In this document: piece by piece, positions 46,023-55,191 of the stretch | Position numbering within the stretch: the first letter of the stretch is position 1 | How the letters are laid out: each line of letters starts with the position of its first letter | Origin: Xanthobacteraceae bacterium | GTDB taxonomy: Bacteria; Pseudomonadota; Alphaproteobacteria; Rhizobiales; Xanthobacteraceae | Assembly: GCA_024508855.1 (NCBI GenBank) | Contig: JANINJ010000107.1 | Location: 372,001-436,000, forward strand | DNA: 64,000 nt | Direction of reading: 5' to 3' | Made by a program: the position numbers and the translations under genes | Notes under the pieces: model-generated | The model's input: only the letters and a program-made list of their open reading frames with translations | Told to the model about the DNA's origin: nothing | Databases searched by the model: none

Positions 46023-46952
46023 ATGATCAAGACCATCAAAGGACTGCATCACATCACCTCACTGGCCAGCGACGCCGTCAGCAACAACGCGTTCTTCACC
46101 GACGTGCTCGGACTGCGTCGGGTCAAGAAGACCGTCAACTTCGACGAGCCGAGCGTCTATCACCTCTATTACGGCGACGAGTTGGGTCATCCCGGATCCG
46201 TCATGACCTATTTTCCGTTCCCCGGGATCAGGCAGGGCCATACAGGTTTCGGAGAGGTCGGCACCACCGCTTTCTCAGTGCCGGTTGGATCGCTGAATTT
46301 CTGGCGCGAACGTTTCTCGGGGAAAAAAGTCACTGGCTTGAAGGATGACGAAAGATTCGGCGAGAAGCGGCTCCACTTTTCCGGGCCCGACAACGATGCC
46401 TTTGTGCTGGTCGAGACGAAGGACGACGCACGCAAACCCTGGGCCGGGGAAGTCGATGCCAACCGTGCGATCCGCGGTTTCCATTCTGCGTCGCTACGAT
46501 TGCGCGACGATGGCGCAACCAGCGAACTCTTGAAGTTCATGGGTTACCAGCAGGTCGATGCGAAGGACAACCTCAAGCGATTTGCTATCCCCGAGGGAAA
46601 TGGCGCAAATCTGATCGATATTGAAACATTCCCGAGCGCCAGTCATGCAGACCAGGGGGCTGGCTCAGTCCATCATATCGCCTTTGCCGTTGAGAACCGG
46701 GCGAAGCAGTTGGAGGTTCGCCAGGCACTTGTCGACACTGGCTATGCGGTGACTCCGGTGATCGATCGTGACTACTTCTGGGCGATCTACTTTCGCACCC
46801 CAGGTGGCGTCCTGTTCGAAGTTGCAACCAACGAACCGGGCTTCAATCGCGATGAAGACACTGCTCATCTGGGTGAGGCACTCAAACTGCCAGCCCAACA
46901 TGAGCGCCTACGAACATTCCTTGAAAAGCACTTGCAGCCTTTACCGAGTTAG
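46023..46952 (+). CDS. VOC-family ring-cleaving dioxygenase (PcpA/MhqO-like)
   Basis: A 309-aa extradiol-type dioxygenase of the vicinal-oxygen-chelate fold, as in PcpA (2,6-dichlorohydroquinone dioxygenase) and MhqO/MhqA. Expected iron ligands are seen: His in GLHHIT at the N-terminus, His in GSVHHIAFAVEN in the second half and Glu in GVLFEVATNEPGF. It would open hydroquinones, removing quinone precursors. GGAG precedes the ATG. Confidence 0.9.
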   Translation: MIKTIKGLHHITSLASDAVSNNAFFTDVLGLRRVKKTVNFDEPSVYHLYYGDELGHPGSVMTYFPFPGIRQGHTGFGEVGTTAFSVPVGSLNFWRERFSGKKVTGLKDDERFGEKRLHFSGPDNDAFVLVETKDDARKPWAGEVDANRAIRGFHSASLRLRDDGATSELLKFMGYQQVDAKDNLKRFAIPEGNGANLIDIETFPSASHADQGAGSVHHIAFAVENRAKQLEVRQALVDTGYAVTPVIDRDYFWAIYFRTPGGVLFEVATNEPGFNRDEDTAHLGEALKLPAQHERLRTFLEKHLQPLPS

Positions 46953-46959
46953 AAGCATA

Positions 46960-47330
46960 AGTTTGGCTCCAGAGGATGCCGTTACGCGGCCAAGATCGCG
47001 CATGGCAGCAGTTTGGCGCTGACGCGGGAATTGCCGCTCGAGATCGAGAATGCCGATGCCTTTGCCGCGAACATTTTGACAGGCTGCGTTGCTTGCGCCG
47101 GCATTTACACTGGGAATGACGCCTACGAAGATTTACTGGCTGCCATTCCTTCGATCTTGCCGATCCTAATATCGTCGAGGCCTTAGCGGACGCCCGTAGG
47201 GGAGCCGACTATTTTCGCATGCTGGCCTTTCGTAAAGAGCTGGCCCTGATGCACAATCCCGCTTCCGGGAATCGCGACGCACGGATGCGTCGAGACGAAT
47301 CGAGAAGTATTTGCGGCCATTCTGCGCGTC
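46960..47330 (+). pseudogene. Frameshifted coding remnant of unknown family
   Basis: From about 46960 a coding-like frame reads AAKIAHGSSLALTRELPLE and ends in a stop near 47186. A second frame, open before 47153, reads DLADPNIVEALADARRGADY and continues through RMLAFRKELALMHNPASGN to about 47310. The two together look like one gene broken by a frameshift near 47140-47155. I do not recognise the family. The longer opening 47219-47755 beyond about 47330 does not look coding. Confidence 0.4.
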
Positions 47331-47671
47331 TTCTTCCAGGCAGCCCCAAACTCGACTCTTCTTTGGCCAATGATAGCTTGGCGATAGTGAGCTGGTACTT
47401 GTTCGAGCGCGCCTGCTTTGAGCGAGGCCCCGTAACGGCCGCTACGGTCGACCTGCCGAAGCGCTTCGCCACTCAGAAACTCCTAGGCGACCTGACGCTT
47501 AAATTCACCGCTGTGGGATCTGTATCTCGGTATGGGCCGTTCTCCAAAAGCCCGGCCCACAATCAATCCGAATCTGTTCATCTGTCCGGCATCAGGCGCC
47601 CACTCCAATCAGTTCGCGCCTCATGTCTGCTTGAGGAAGTCGATAACGGCGCCGACACGCCTATATCGATC

Positions 47672-47739
47672 AGAGTTCGGAGTTTTATTCTGAATGGTGG
47701 GTATTTTGGCGCGCCATTCAGAATAAAACTGCGAACTCT
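47672..47739. repeat. Long inverted repeat (26-bp arms, one mismatch)
   Basis: The arm at 47672-47697 (beginning AGAGTTCGGAG) is repeated in inverse orientation at 47714-47739 with a single mismatch, around a 16-base centre (47698-47713). It lies in the gene-poor stretch 47330-47858, about 120 nt beyond the 3' end of the minus-strand binding-protein gene. It could be a MITE-like element, paired insertion-sequence ends or a strong RNA hairpin; there is no classic GC-stem plus U-tract. Confidence 0.75.
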
Positions 47740-47858
47740 TATACTATTGAAATAAATATATAATTTCCGACTCTCTAGCCGAAAGAAATGCTTATACGAT
47801 CATACTAGCCTCGTTGATCACGACACTGGTAGATTGTCAGCCGTCGGAGACATCAATT

Positions 47859-49082
47859 CTACTTGGCGACCAGCTTACACCTGGACGTGCTGAGAGGCTG
47901 AAACGCTTCATCTCCGGGAATGGTTTCCTTGACATTGAAGTAATCCCACTTGCCCTTCATCTCGGCGGGAGATTTGACCTGCACGAGGTAAATGTCCTTC
48001 ACCATCCGCCCATCTTCACGAATGCGGCCGTTCTGAGCGAACATGTCGTTGATCGGCGTCGACTTCAGATGCTTCATCACCGCAGCTGGGTCATCGGAGC
48101 CAACGGCTTTCACCGCCTGTAGATAGTTCGTCACCGCCGAATAAGCACCGGCTTGAACAAAGTTGGGCATCTTTCCGAATTTGTCGAAGAAGCGCTGGCT
48201 CCACTTGCGTGTCGTATCATTCAGGTCCCAATAAAACGGCTCGATCAACAACATGCCTTGCGCAGTCGCCGCCCCCAGAGCGTTGACTTCAGTAATGGTG
48301 CCGACCAGTGGGACAATGGTTTGCGCCGGCGTAATGTTGAAATCCTTTGCCGTCTTGATCGAGTTCAGGAGATCGGCTCCGGCATTAGCGAGGCCGATCA
48401 CTTTGGCCTTCGAGCTTTGAGCCTGAAGCAAGAACGACGAGAAATCCGCCGTACCGATCGGGTGATAGACGGTCCCGACAACTTTGCCGCCGGAGGCTTT
48501 GATCGCGTCGGTCGCCTCCGATACGAGCGATTTACCGAGCGCGTAATCAACAGCAACGAAATACCATGTATCCAAACCCATGCTCTTGACGATGCGGGCC
48601 TGGCCACGCGAATAGGAGTACGTATCCCAGCTATAACTGATCGTATTGGGCGAGCACTGCTCGTTCGTCAAACGGGTGGAGCCGGAGCCTGTGACAATCA
48701 ACATCCGGTTCTTGGCCTCAGCAAGGCCGGAGACGGCCAGCGCCACGCCCGAATTGATCGCTTCGGTGATAAGGTCGACGCCTCCTGTGTCGTACCACTG
48801 CCGGGCGGTGCCGGTGGCAGTATCGGCCTTGTTCTGGTGATCTGCCGTTACAAGATCAACCTTGAACGTCGGCTTCGCATCGGCAACGAAATCGTCGATC
48901 GCCATCTGGGCGGCAGTCACGGCGCCGGGCCCCGCCAGATCCGAAAACACGCCGCTCATATCCGTGAGTACGCCGATACGAACAACGTTATCAGAAATCT
49001 TGTTTGCCTGCTCGGCCTTTGCGAACGATCCAAGAGTGAGACATGCCGCGGCTACGGCGCACGTCTGTGTCAACGTCTTCAT
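47859..49082 (-). CDS. HAAT-type ABC transporter substrate-binding protein (orphan)
   Basis: A 407-aa periplasmic binding protein with a signal peptide of about 23 residues (GSFAKAEQ). VRIGVLTDMSGVFSDLAGPG and AQMAIDDFV are typical of the aromatic/amide-binding HAAT group. It lies 49 nt after the monooxygenase-hydrolase fusion gene on the same strand, with no permease or ATPase nearby. The start at 49082 follows GAGGAAACC. The longer upstream opening is not coding-like. Confidence 0.9.
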   Translation of the reverse strand: MKTLTQTCAVAAACLTLGSFAKAEQANKISDNVVRIGVLTDMSGVFSDLAGPGAVTAAQMAIDDFVADAKPTFKVDLVTADHQNKADTATGTARQWYDTGGVDLITEAINSGVALAVSGLAEAKNRMLIVTGSGSTRLTNEQCSPNTISYSWDTYSYSRGQARIVKSMGLDTWYFVAVDYALGKSLVSEATDAIKASGGKVVGTVYHPIGTADFSSFLLQAQSSKAKVIGLANAGADLLNSIKTAKDFNITPAQTIVPLVGTITEVNALGAATAQGMLLIEPFYWDLNDTTRKWSQRFFDKFGKMPNFVQAGAYSAVTNYLQAVKAVGSDDPAAVMKHLKSTPINDMFAQNGRIREDGRMVKDIYLVQVKSPAEMKGKWDYFNVKETIPGDEAFQPLSTSRCKLVAK

Positions 49083-49131
49083 GGTTTCCTCGCTGGATGG
49101 TTTGATTGTTCTAATGCAATAAAACCGCGGG

Positions 49132-51291
49132 CTATTCAGCCGCGACGTTCTGCTCGGATGCGTTCCGTTTGAAACATCGCTTCGACCAACTGGCGACCTC
49201 GTCCAACGTGCTTTGCGTTTCAGGCAGAAAGGGAAAGATCGGATAGACATGCACCGAATCGTCGACGATCTTCAGGGTGACATCGACACCCGCGCGCTCC
49301 GCTTTCTCCGCAAGCCGCGTCGTATCGTTGAGCAGCATCTCGCCCTGCGAGGCCGTGAGAAAGATCGGTGGAAGATCGGTGAGATCTCCGAACAACGGTG
49401 AAACAAGCGGATCGGTGGGCTCGTGTCCTTGGAAATACGATGCGCCCATATAGGCCAAAAGATCGCGGTTGGCGGCGGGGTCGTCGCCATTGAATGCCTT
49501 AATGCTGTCGCCCGACAACGTCAGGTCGGCGAACGGTGCGGCTGCGATGATCCCTGCTGGTCGCGGCATATTGGCGGTGCGGATGGCAATTGCCAGCGCG
49601 CTAGCAAGGCCCGCTCCCGACGATTCACCGGAGAGCAGGATGGAGTTGGCCGGAATGCCCTGATTAAGAAGAGCCCGATAGGCGACGATCGCATCGTCGA
49701 TCGCTGCGGGATAAGGGTGCTCCGGAGCAAGCCGATAGTCGACGGTGTAACAGATGCCACCGACAGCTTTGGCCAACCGGGAAGCGTATTCGAGCGACCC
49801 CTTGGCCGATCCGATCATGTAACCGCCGCCATGGAAATGAAGGACGACGTTGTCGTTATGCGAACCACCGGCGCTGACGCGCCACGCTCTTACGTCACCG
49901 AGCTCCTGAGGGGTCGCCTCAGCTGAATCCGGCAGCGGAAAATTTGTCATCAAGAACCGGTCATATGCCTCCCGCAGCCCGTCATGCCCGCGCGCGACAT
50001 CCTCGGGCCTGAATGCATGTTTCCAGAGATTGAACGCCTGCTGCGCTTCGGGCCGGCGCAGGCGTTTTCCCTCGCGCAGACCGATCACGTTCAAGACTTC
50101 GCCTGGAGGCCCCTCGACGGCTTTGACCACATTGTAGCTCCAGGCCAATCCCCAACTGGTCTCAGCCATCGGATCGATACGTTCCATTCCCTTCCAGCGG
50201 CCATTCCGTCCGTTGATGCGTTGATCCTCGGATTCGTGCATCAGTTTGACGGCGGCGCGCGCGCCGGCCTGAATGCGCGTCGTCCTGGGCAAGCGACGTT
50301 CCTGGTATTCGAGCAGCGCGTTCGGAACGTTATCCGGGTTCCGCGCCAGCACGCGCGCAAGGGTCCATGCATCCTCGATGCTCTGGCCCGCGCCCGCCGC
50401 GAGAAACGGCACCATCGGATGAGCCGCATCACCCAGCAGCGTGATCCGACCCGAGGTCCAATTATCGATCGGGTCGCGATAGTACATCCCGGTGATGAAA
50501 GCGGTCTTAGTCTTCTCCAGCATCGCGCGCGCGCGTGGCTCAGCATCCGCGAACGAACGGAGCATCTCGTCGATATCCCCGTCTTCACTCCAGGATTCAC
50601 GATGCACTTCGCTTGCCGGCACCGATGCCAGAATACTGTAGAGCTTCTTCGGCCTGACCCAATAAGTAATCAATGTTCGGCCGGGGCCGAACCAGTAGTT
50701 GCCATTCTCTCCCAGTTCCAGCCCTTCGAGATCGTGAGCCGGGATAAGGGAGCGCCACATCAGGATGCGTGCATCGTGCTTGTCTTCGTCGCCGCGCAAA
50801 TGCCGGCGCACCACGGAATGAATGCCGTCGCAACCAACAACAACGTCGCCGGTCAGCACTTCACCCGATTTCAATTGAACTGAAGCGCCTTCGGCGGTTT
50901 GCGAAACGCCGATGCATGGGACACCGAGCCGGACACATTCATGCGGGAGCACGTCGAAAAGGATGTTGATCAAGTCGGCGCGATGAATGTTGTACATCGG
51001 CGCGCCATAATGCTCGGCTGCGGTGTCACCGAGAATCGCCTGGAATACGCGCCGCCCGGTACGCAGATCGCGATAATCGTAGGTTTGCGGCTTGACCGCC
51101 ACTGAAGCGATCTTGTCCTCAAGTCCGAGCTGCCGCAGGACGATCACAGCATTGCTAGCGATCTGAATGCCGGCTCCAATCTCGTTCATCTGAGCCGCTT
51201 GCTCTATGACAACTGCCTCGATACCTTGCTGACGAAGGGCAATGGCGGCCGTCATTCCGCCAATGCCGCCACCAACGATGAGCACGCGCAT
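49132..51291 (-). CDS. Fusion of FAD-dependent monooxygenase and HSL-type alpha/beta hydrolase
   Basis: A 719-aa two-enzyme fusion. Residues 1-400 are a group A flavin monooxygenase like salicylate and 3-hydroxybenzoate hydroxylases: GGGIGG at 7-12, the CDG motif at 154-156 and the GDAAHP motif at 287-292. Residues about 430-715 are a hormone-sensitive-lipase-type hydrolase: HGGG at 487-490, nucleophile S557 in GESSG, and H681 in DDSVHVYP. A helical linker of about 50 residues joins them. It may hydroxylate an aromatic ester or amide and hydrolyse it in turn. ATG 51291 has GGAGAGG upstream. It is divergent from TetR. Confidence 0.88.
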   Translation of the reverse strand: MRVLIVGGGIGGMTAAIALRQQGIEAVVIEQAAQMNEIGAGIQIASNAVIVLRQLGLEDKIASVAVKPQTYDYRDLRTGRRVFQAILGDTAAEHYGAPMYNIHRADLINILFDVLPHECVRLGVPCIGVSQTAEGASVQLKSGEVLTGDVVVGCDGIHSVVRRHLRGDEDKHDARILMWRSLIPAHDLEGLELGENGNYWFGPGRTLITYWVRPKKLYSILASVPASEVHRESWSEDGDIDEMLRSFADAEPRARAMLEKTKTAFITGMYYRDPIDNWTSGRITLLGDAAHPMVPFLAAGAGQSIEDAWTLARVLARNPDNVPNALLEYQERRLPRTTRIQAGARAAVKLMHESEDQRINGRNGRWKGMERIDPMAETSWGLAWSYNVVKAVEGPPGEVLNVIGLREGKRLRRPEAQQAFNLWKHAFRPEDVARGHDGLREAYDRFLMTNFPLPDSAEATPQELGDVRAWRVSAGGSHNDNVVLHFHGGGYMIGSAKGSLEYASRLAKAVGGICYTVDYRLAPEHPYPAAIDDAIVAYRALLNQGIPANSILLSGESSGAGLASALAIAIRTANMPRPAGIIAAAPFADLTLSGDSIKAFNGDDPAANRDLLAYMGASYFQGHEPTDPLVSPLFGDLTDLPPIFLTASQGEMLLNDTTRLAEKAERAGVDVTLKIVDDSVHVYPIFPFLPETQSTLDEVASWSKRCFKRNASEQNVAAE

Positions 51292-51307
51292 GGTCACCTC
51301 TCCGTTA

Positions 51308-51325
51308 TTAAGCCATTTCACTTAA
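51308..51325. promoter_or_regulatory. Candidate TetR operator
   Basis: TTAAG (51308-51312) and CTTAA (51321-51325) form an inverted repeat with an eight-base centre, inside the 35-nt gap between the fusion gene start (51291) and the TetR start (51327). It would let TetR repress both genes. Confidence 0.4.
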
Positions 51326-51326
51326 C

Positions 51327-52022
51327 ATGACAGAAGCGGCCAAGAAGTCAAGACGGGTGCGTTCGCCCCGGGCGCCTTCATTTCACACGAAGAATCAACT
51401 GAAGATGGCTGCGCGACAGCTGTTCGCGCACCAGGGAGTCGATGGCGTTACCGTGCAACAGATCGTGACGGCCGCTGGTGTCCGAAATAACGCAGCCTTG
51501 CACTATCACTTTGGGTCTAAAGAAGATTTAGTTCGAGAGTTGGTGATTGACGGCGCTGCAGTGTTGGATGCCAGACGGCAGCAAATGTTGCGCGACCTCA
51601 AAGCGCGGGGAGGACCGACGACGATCCGCGAAGTGCTTGAAGTCCTCGTCGTTCCGGTGATCGAACTTGAAGACAATGAGCAGTGGCGGGGCTACATCCG
51701 CTTCACGTCAAGTCTTCAAGCGTCTAACCGAGAGGTTCTGTTGGCGGCCCTCAATAACAAGTGGAACGCCGGGTACATCGCCTGTTTTGATTATTTGAAG
51801 CAGATGATCCGCATTCCACCGGCGCTGATCGAGCAGCGACTCTCGATATTCTCTATCTCGGCGAACGCTATTTTGTCCGCACGCGAGGCCGCCCTTGAAT
51901 TACGGCAATCCAAGGGAAGCCGATTGTGGGACAGATCGTTTACCATTGAAAATATTCTGGATATTTTCGAAGCGATGCTGACCTGCGATCCATCGACTAT
52001 AACACTGGGGACCATGCGCTAG
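51327..52022 (+). CDS. TetR-family transcriptional regulator
   Basis: A 231-aa TetR regulator. The helix-turn-helix is at about residues 22-68: QLKMAARQLFAHQGVDGVTV and NAALHYHFGSKEDLVRELV. The C-terminal effector domain is of the variable type. The ATG at 51327 lacks a clear ribosome site, so the mRNA may have a very short leader. It most likely controls the divergent fusion gene and binding protein. The 496-nt region after it (52023-52518) shows no recognisable gene. Confidence 0.88.
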   Translation: MTEAAKKSRRVRSPRAPSFHTKNQLKMAARQLFAHQGVDGVTVQQIVTAAGVRNNAALHYHFGSKEDLVRELVIDGAAVLDARRQQMLRDLKARGGPTTIREVLEVLVVPVIELEDNEQWRGYIRFTSSLQASNREVLLAALNNKWNAGYIACFDYLKQMIRIPPALIEQRLSIFSISANAILSAREAALELRQSKGSRLWDRSFTIENILDIFEAMLTCDPSTITLGTMR

Positions 52023-52518
52023 TTTGCTCGGTTTGGTCACGCTCAACTTAATCATCGATCTTGCCGCCGCGGCCAGCACAAACAACGCTGCATCTGCGAA
52101 AGTTCATCGCTGTATGGACTTCCGAAATAGTACCGAAATCAGATTGGCAGCTTCCGGTCTCTGATTGTGCAAGCTGATATTCAGAGCGTGAAGTTCGTAT
52201 TCATAACGATCTGCCGCTCGAGATCCGAAGACAGTTACTAACGTCTATGAATGGCCCCCGGCGTCCGGTTTTGGTCTCGCCGGACGCGATGAGATATTCT
52301 CCGTCCCGGCCTGCTATCCGAAGCCACCGCGCACAACGGAGGTTTCCCATATGCCGGTTGGCCAGAATCGCTGTGAAACAGAGTGTTGATAAGAGTGGCT
52401 AAATGCCAACTCGCACTGTGATTTGGCCGCTCATCGGTCGTGGGCGGGATCGTTTCCCTTTCGAGGGTTCTCATTTCTTCGAGGAAGTCATTCGAGCCGA
52501 GAAAAACATGCTGTCAAA

Positions 52519-53304
52519 TCACTCGTAGTCACTCAGCGCTGCGAGCAATGCTTCGGCTTCCTGTCGAGCATGCACAAAGGGCAGCCCATGACGTACCCCC
52601 GGAACGACGCGCAGTCGTGACCTTTGCGCGATCCGATGTAATTCAGCACCATGTTCGACTGGGACAAACGGACTAGAATCCGGTAGTACTATCGAAATCG
52701 GCACGTCGAGCGCGGCAATCGCATCGGTCAGATCGGATGTCGCCAGAATGCCGGCGAGACCGATTGCCACATGAGGCCGCGTCTTGGCCTGTTCGCCGGC
52801 GAACCACGCTAGCGCAGCGGGATCGCCCATACCCGGCACGAAGCGGTTTTCCATCATACGCTCGCCCCAGACGCCTTGTGCGAATTGGTCCCGCCAGTAT
52901 TGAATCTGGCCGATGCCGGCTCCCTTGTATGAAGCGTTCGAAATCGACACAGAGGCCACACGCTCTGGGCGCTGCGCGGCAGCCGCCAATACAATTGTCC
53001 CTCCAAACGATTCGCCGACGAGATGTATCCTCTCGGCACCTGCAGCATCGGCAACGCCCCATAAATCGCGGAGCATTTCGTCCATTGACCAAACATGATC
53101 CTCAGGAGGAACAGCAGATTGGCCGAAGCCACGCATGTCGAAACGCACCACCGGATGCCGAGCGGCGATTACCGGCACCCAGTCCGCCCAGATATCCAGA
53201 TTGGTGCCAATCCCGTGGTTAAATACCACCGGCAAACCGTCGGTACACCACGGCGGCCGTAGATCATGAGTGATGTAGTGAATGCCGTCAGACGTCGAGG
53301 GCAT
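52519..53304 (-). CDS. Alpha/beta hydrolase (3-oxoadipate enol-lactonase-like)
   Basis: A 261-aa alpha/beta hydrolase with FNHGIGTNLDIWADWVP (oxyanion region), nucleophile in GESFGG and catalytic His in GVRHGLPF. The pattern fits the PcaD/enol-lactonase and C-C-bond hydrolase group. ATG 53304 has AAGGA eight bases upstream, and that site lies inside a leftover of a CoA-ligase 3' end (53282-53335). A truncated copy of this gene is at 54907-55191. It is the last gene of the minus-strand cluster. Confidence 0.85.
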   Translation of the reverse strand: MPSTSDGIHYITHDLRPPWCTDGLPVVFNHGIGTNLDIWADWVPVIAARHPVVRFDMRGFGQSAVPPEDHVWSMDEMLRDLWGVADAAGAERIHLVGESFGGTIVLAAAAQRPERVASVSISNASYKGAGIGQIQYWRDQFAQGVWGERMMENRFVPGMGDPAALAWFAGEQAKTRPHVAIGLAGILATSDLTDAIAALDVPISIVLPDSSPFVPVEHGAELHRIAQRSRLRVVPGVRHGLPFVHARQEAEALLAALSDYE

Positions 53305-53335
53305 GATCAAAATCCTTCAGATCGATTGTACCCAC
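53282..53335 (-). pseudogene. Remnant of a CoA-ligase 3' end upstream of the hydrolase
   Basis: Read on the minus strand, these bases encode TVGTIDLKDFDHALDV and a stop, nearly the same as the last residues of the intact ligase at 55175 (TAGTIDLKDLDHALSV). Only the last 16 codons remain. It marks one end of a partial duplication and supplies the ribosome site of the hydrolase. Confidence 0.7.
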
Positions 53336-53409
53336 AGTGAGTGGTTGTCGGCGAAGCTTTCGGATTTACGAAGGCTTCGCTCATTAGTGCCAGGTCAACA
53401 AAAATCTGA

Positions 53410-54672
53410 TTACTCAGACGCGGTGATCACTCGACCACTGCGGTCCGCCAGCAGACACGCAAACACCATCATGACCAGCACCGATCCCATGCCAGTCGAG
53501 ATGCCGCCTTGCAGGCCGTACTTGGTGGACATCGCGCCGACTAGGTAAGGGCCGAAGCTAGCGACACCACGTCCTACCGAGTAGCAGAAGCCTGATGCGC
53601 CTGCGCGCACTGAGGTCGCAAACAGTTCGCCAAACCATGCGCCGAAAATCGCATAGTAACCCAAGCCGAGCGAGATCAGAAAATACGCCGCCACGATTAG
53701 GTCAACCGCTTGACCGGTCATGCTGAGGGAAGCGAACGCGATGAAGCCAAGCAACTGAACGGCTGCCGACAGCAGCAATGCGTTGCGCCGACCGATCAAG
53801 TCGCCGAGCCAGCCGACCAGAATGTACGAGAACATCGAAATCGCGGAACTGGCGTACAGGATTAGTTGGGCGCTGCCGGGGGAGATACCCAGCGTCGATT
53901 TCAAATACGTAGGCATCCATGATGAAAACACGTAATATGAATATTGCGCCCCGAACACGACGATTGTGCCTATCACGATCAGCTTCAGATTAGGGCCGCT
54001 GAACAGTTCACTGACACTTCCTCCAGAGCGCCGAAGTTTGCCCGACGTAGTGTCACGTCGCATGGCCAGCCATTGCTTGGATTCCGGGCACACACGCCGA
54101 ATCCAGATCGCTGCCAGTACCGGCAGTGCGCCGATGGCGAACGCCCAACGCCAGTTAGGCACCGCACCGGTAACAAAAATGGCAAGCGCGAAAGTGGGCC
54201 ATATAGCCGATTGCACGAGACCGCCAGCCAAGCCTCGGCGTTTGGGACTCCACGCCTCGTTGAGCAAGGCATAGCCAACCGCCCATTCGCCACCAATGCC
54301 GATGCCGGCAATACCGCGTAGCACCATGAACAACGTGAACGAATGCGTCAAAGCAGTGACGGCGGTGGCGAGGCCAAACACCCAAATGGTCCAACTCAAC
54401 ACGCGGCGGCGACCGTAGATGTCGGCTAGGCGCCCGAAGATCACGCCGCCGATCGCCGTGCAGATCAACTGCACGGTAAAGACCACGCCCAGTTCCGTCA
54501 TGCTTACGCCGAAATCCGCACTGATTTCCTTAGCCATCAGCGCGACCAGCATCAGGTCGAAGAACTCAAGCCCCCAGCCCAGCGCTGCCGCGCTGATCAC
54601 CAGATTTCGTTCCTTGGACGTGTAGGTGAACTCAGCCGTTTGGTCTATGTCCCGAAGTATCGCGTCGCTCAT
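53410..54672 (-). CDS. MFS transporter (aromatic acid/sugar-acid type)
   Basis: A 420-aa major facilitator with about twelve hydrophobic helices. The loop motif FGRLADIYGRRRVLSW after helix 2 and GWLGDLIGRRNALL in the second half are characteristic, and the acidic helix-1 region LEFFDLM is as in the AAHS and SHS lineages that carry carboxylates. GGAGGAG precedes the ATG. It lies between two copies of a hydrolase/ligase segment, which suggests that it arrived with the duplication. Confidence 0.88.
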   Translation of the reverse strand: MSDAILRDIDQTAEFTYTSKERNLVISAAALGWGLEFFDLMLVALMAKEISADFGVSMTELGVVFTVQLICTAIGGVIFGRLADIYGRRRVLSWTIWVFGLATAVTALTHSFTLFMVLRGIAGIGIGGEWAVGYALLNEAWSPKRRGLAGGLVQSAIWPTFALAIFVTGAVPNWRWAFAIGALPVLAAIWIRRVCPESKQWLAMRRDTTSGKLRRSGGSVSELFSGPNLKLIVIGTIVVFGAQYSYYVFSSWMPTYLKSTLGISPGSAQLILYASSAISMFSYILVGWLGDLIGRRNALLLSAAVQLLGFIAFASLSMTGQAVDLIVAAYFLISLGLGYYAIFGAWFGELFATSVRAGASGFCYSVGRGVASFGPYLVGAMSTKYGLQGGISTGMGSVLVMMVFACLLADRSGRVITASE

Positions 54673-54787
54673 GTCTCCTCCATTTTCTTTATGCGATTTT
54701 GTTTTGTGTTTTCAGAACAGGATGCCAGACGAACTCGTTCAGGATGTTTGGAATGGATGCTCTCTGTCCTGACCTGATCAGCGTCGG

Positions 54788-54906
54788 CTATCGAACCGCT
54801 TCATGCCGAAGCTCGGTCGACTTGAAGCGCCGGATTTTCTGAGTTGGGGTCTTTGGAATCGCGTCGATAAAATCCAGGTGCTTGACCATCCATCGGATTG
54901 TCATCG
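54788..54906 (-). pseudogene. C-terminal remnant of a second acyl-CoA ligase
   Basis: On the minus strand the bases read IRWMVKHLDFIDAIPKTPTQ, KIRRFKSTELRHEAVR and a stop. This is the C-terminal end of an AMP-forming CoA ligase (the PKTPTQKI motif contains the catalytic lysine region) and differs from the intact ligase next door. Everything upstream in the gene is missing; it is joined directly to the truncated hydrolase copy. Confidence 0.6.
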
Positions 54907-55191
54907 TCATCGACGATCCCCCCGGCGCCTGCGGCATCGGCGACGCCCCATAATTCGTGGATCATCTCGCCATTGATCAGGAGTGTTTTTGCGAGGAACA
55001 GCGGATTGACCGAGGCCGTGCATGTGGAAATGCACCATCGGATGGCGCCCAGCGATCACCGGCACCCAGTCAGCCCAGATATCCAGATTGGTGCCAATGC
55101 CGTGGTTGAATACCACCGGAAAATCGTCAGTGCGCCACGGAGGTCGCAGATCATGAGCGGGATAATGAATGCCGTCAGACGCTGAGGGCAT
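54907..55191 (-). pseudogene. Truncated, frameshifted copy of the alpha/beta hydrolase
   Basis: The first 70 or so codons match the hydrolase at 52519-53304 closely (FNHGIGTNLDIWADWVPVIA is identical in both), then a frameshift near 54990 breaks the frame; homology at DNA level persists to about 54918. The nucleophile elbow and the rest are absent. Its start overlaps the ligase 3' end by 17 nt, preserving what was probably the original gene order ligase-hydrolase. Confidence 0.8.

Noticed and set aside
47219-47755. 178-codon open frame
   Set aside because: Only its first 35 or so codons look coding (they continue the frameshifted remnant); the rest runs into the inverted repeat and has no protein-like pattern.
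52238-52474. 78-codon minus-strand open frame
   Set aside because: Composition not protein-like, no ribosome site, no recognisable domain.
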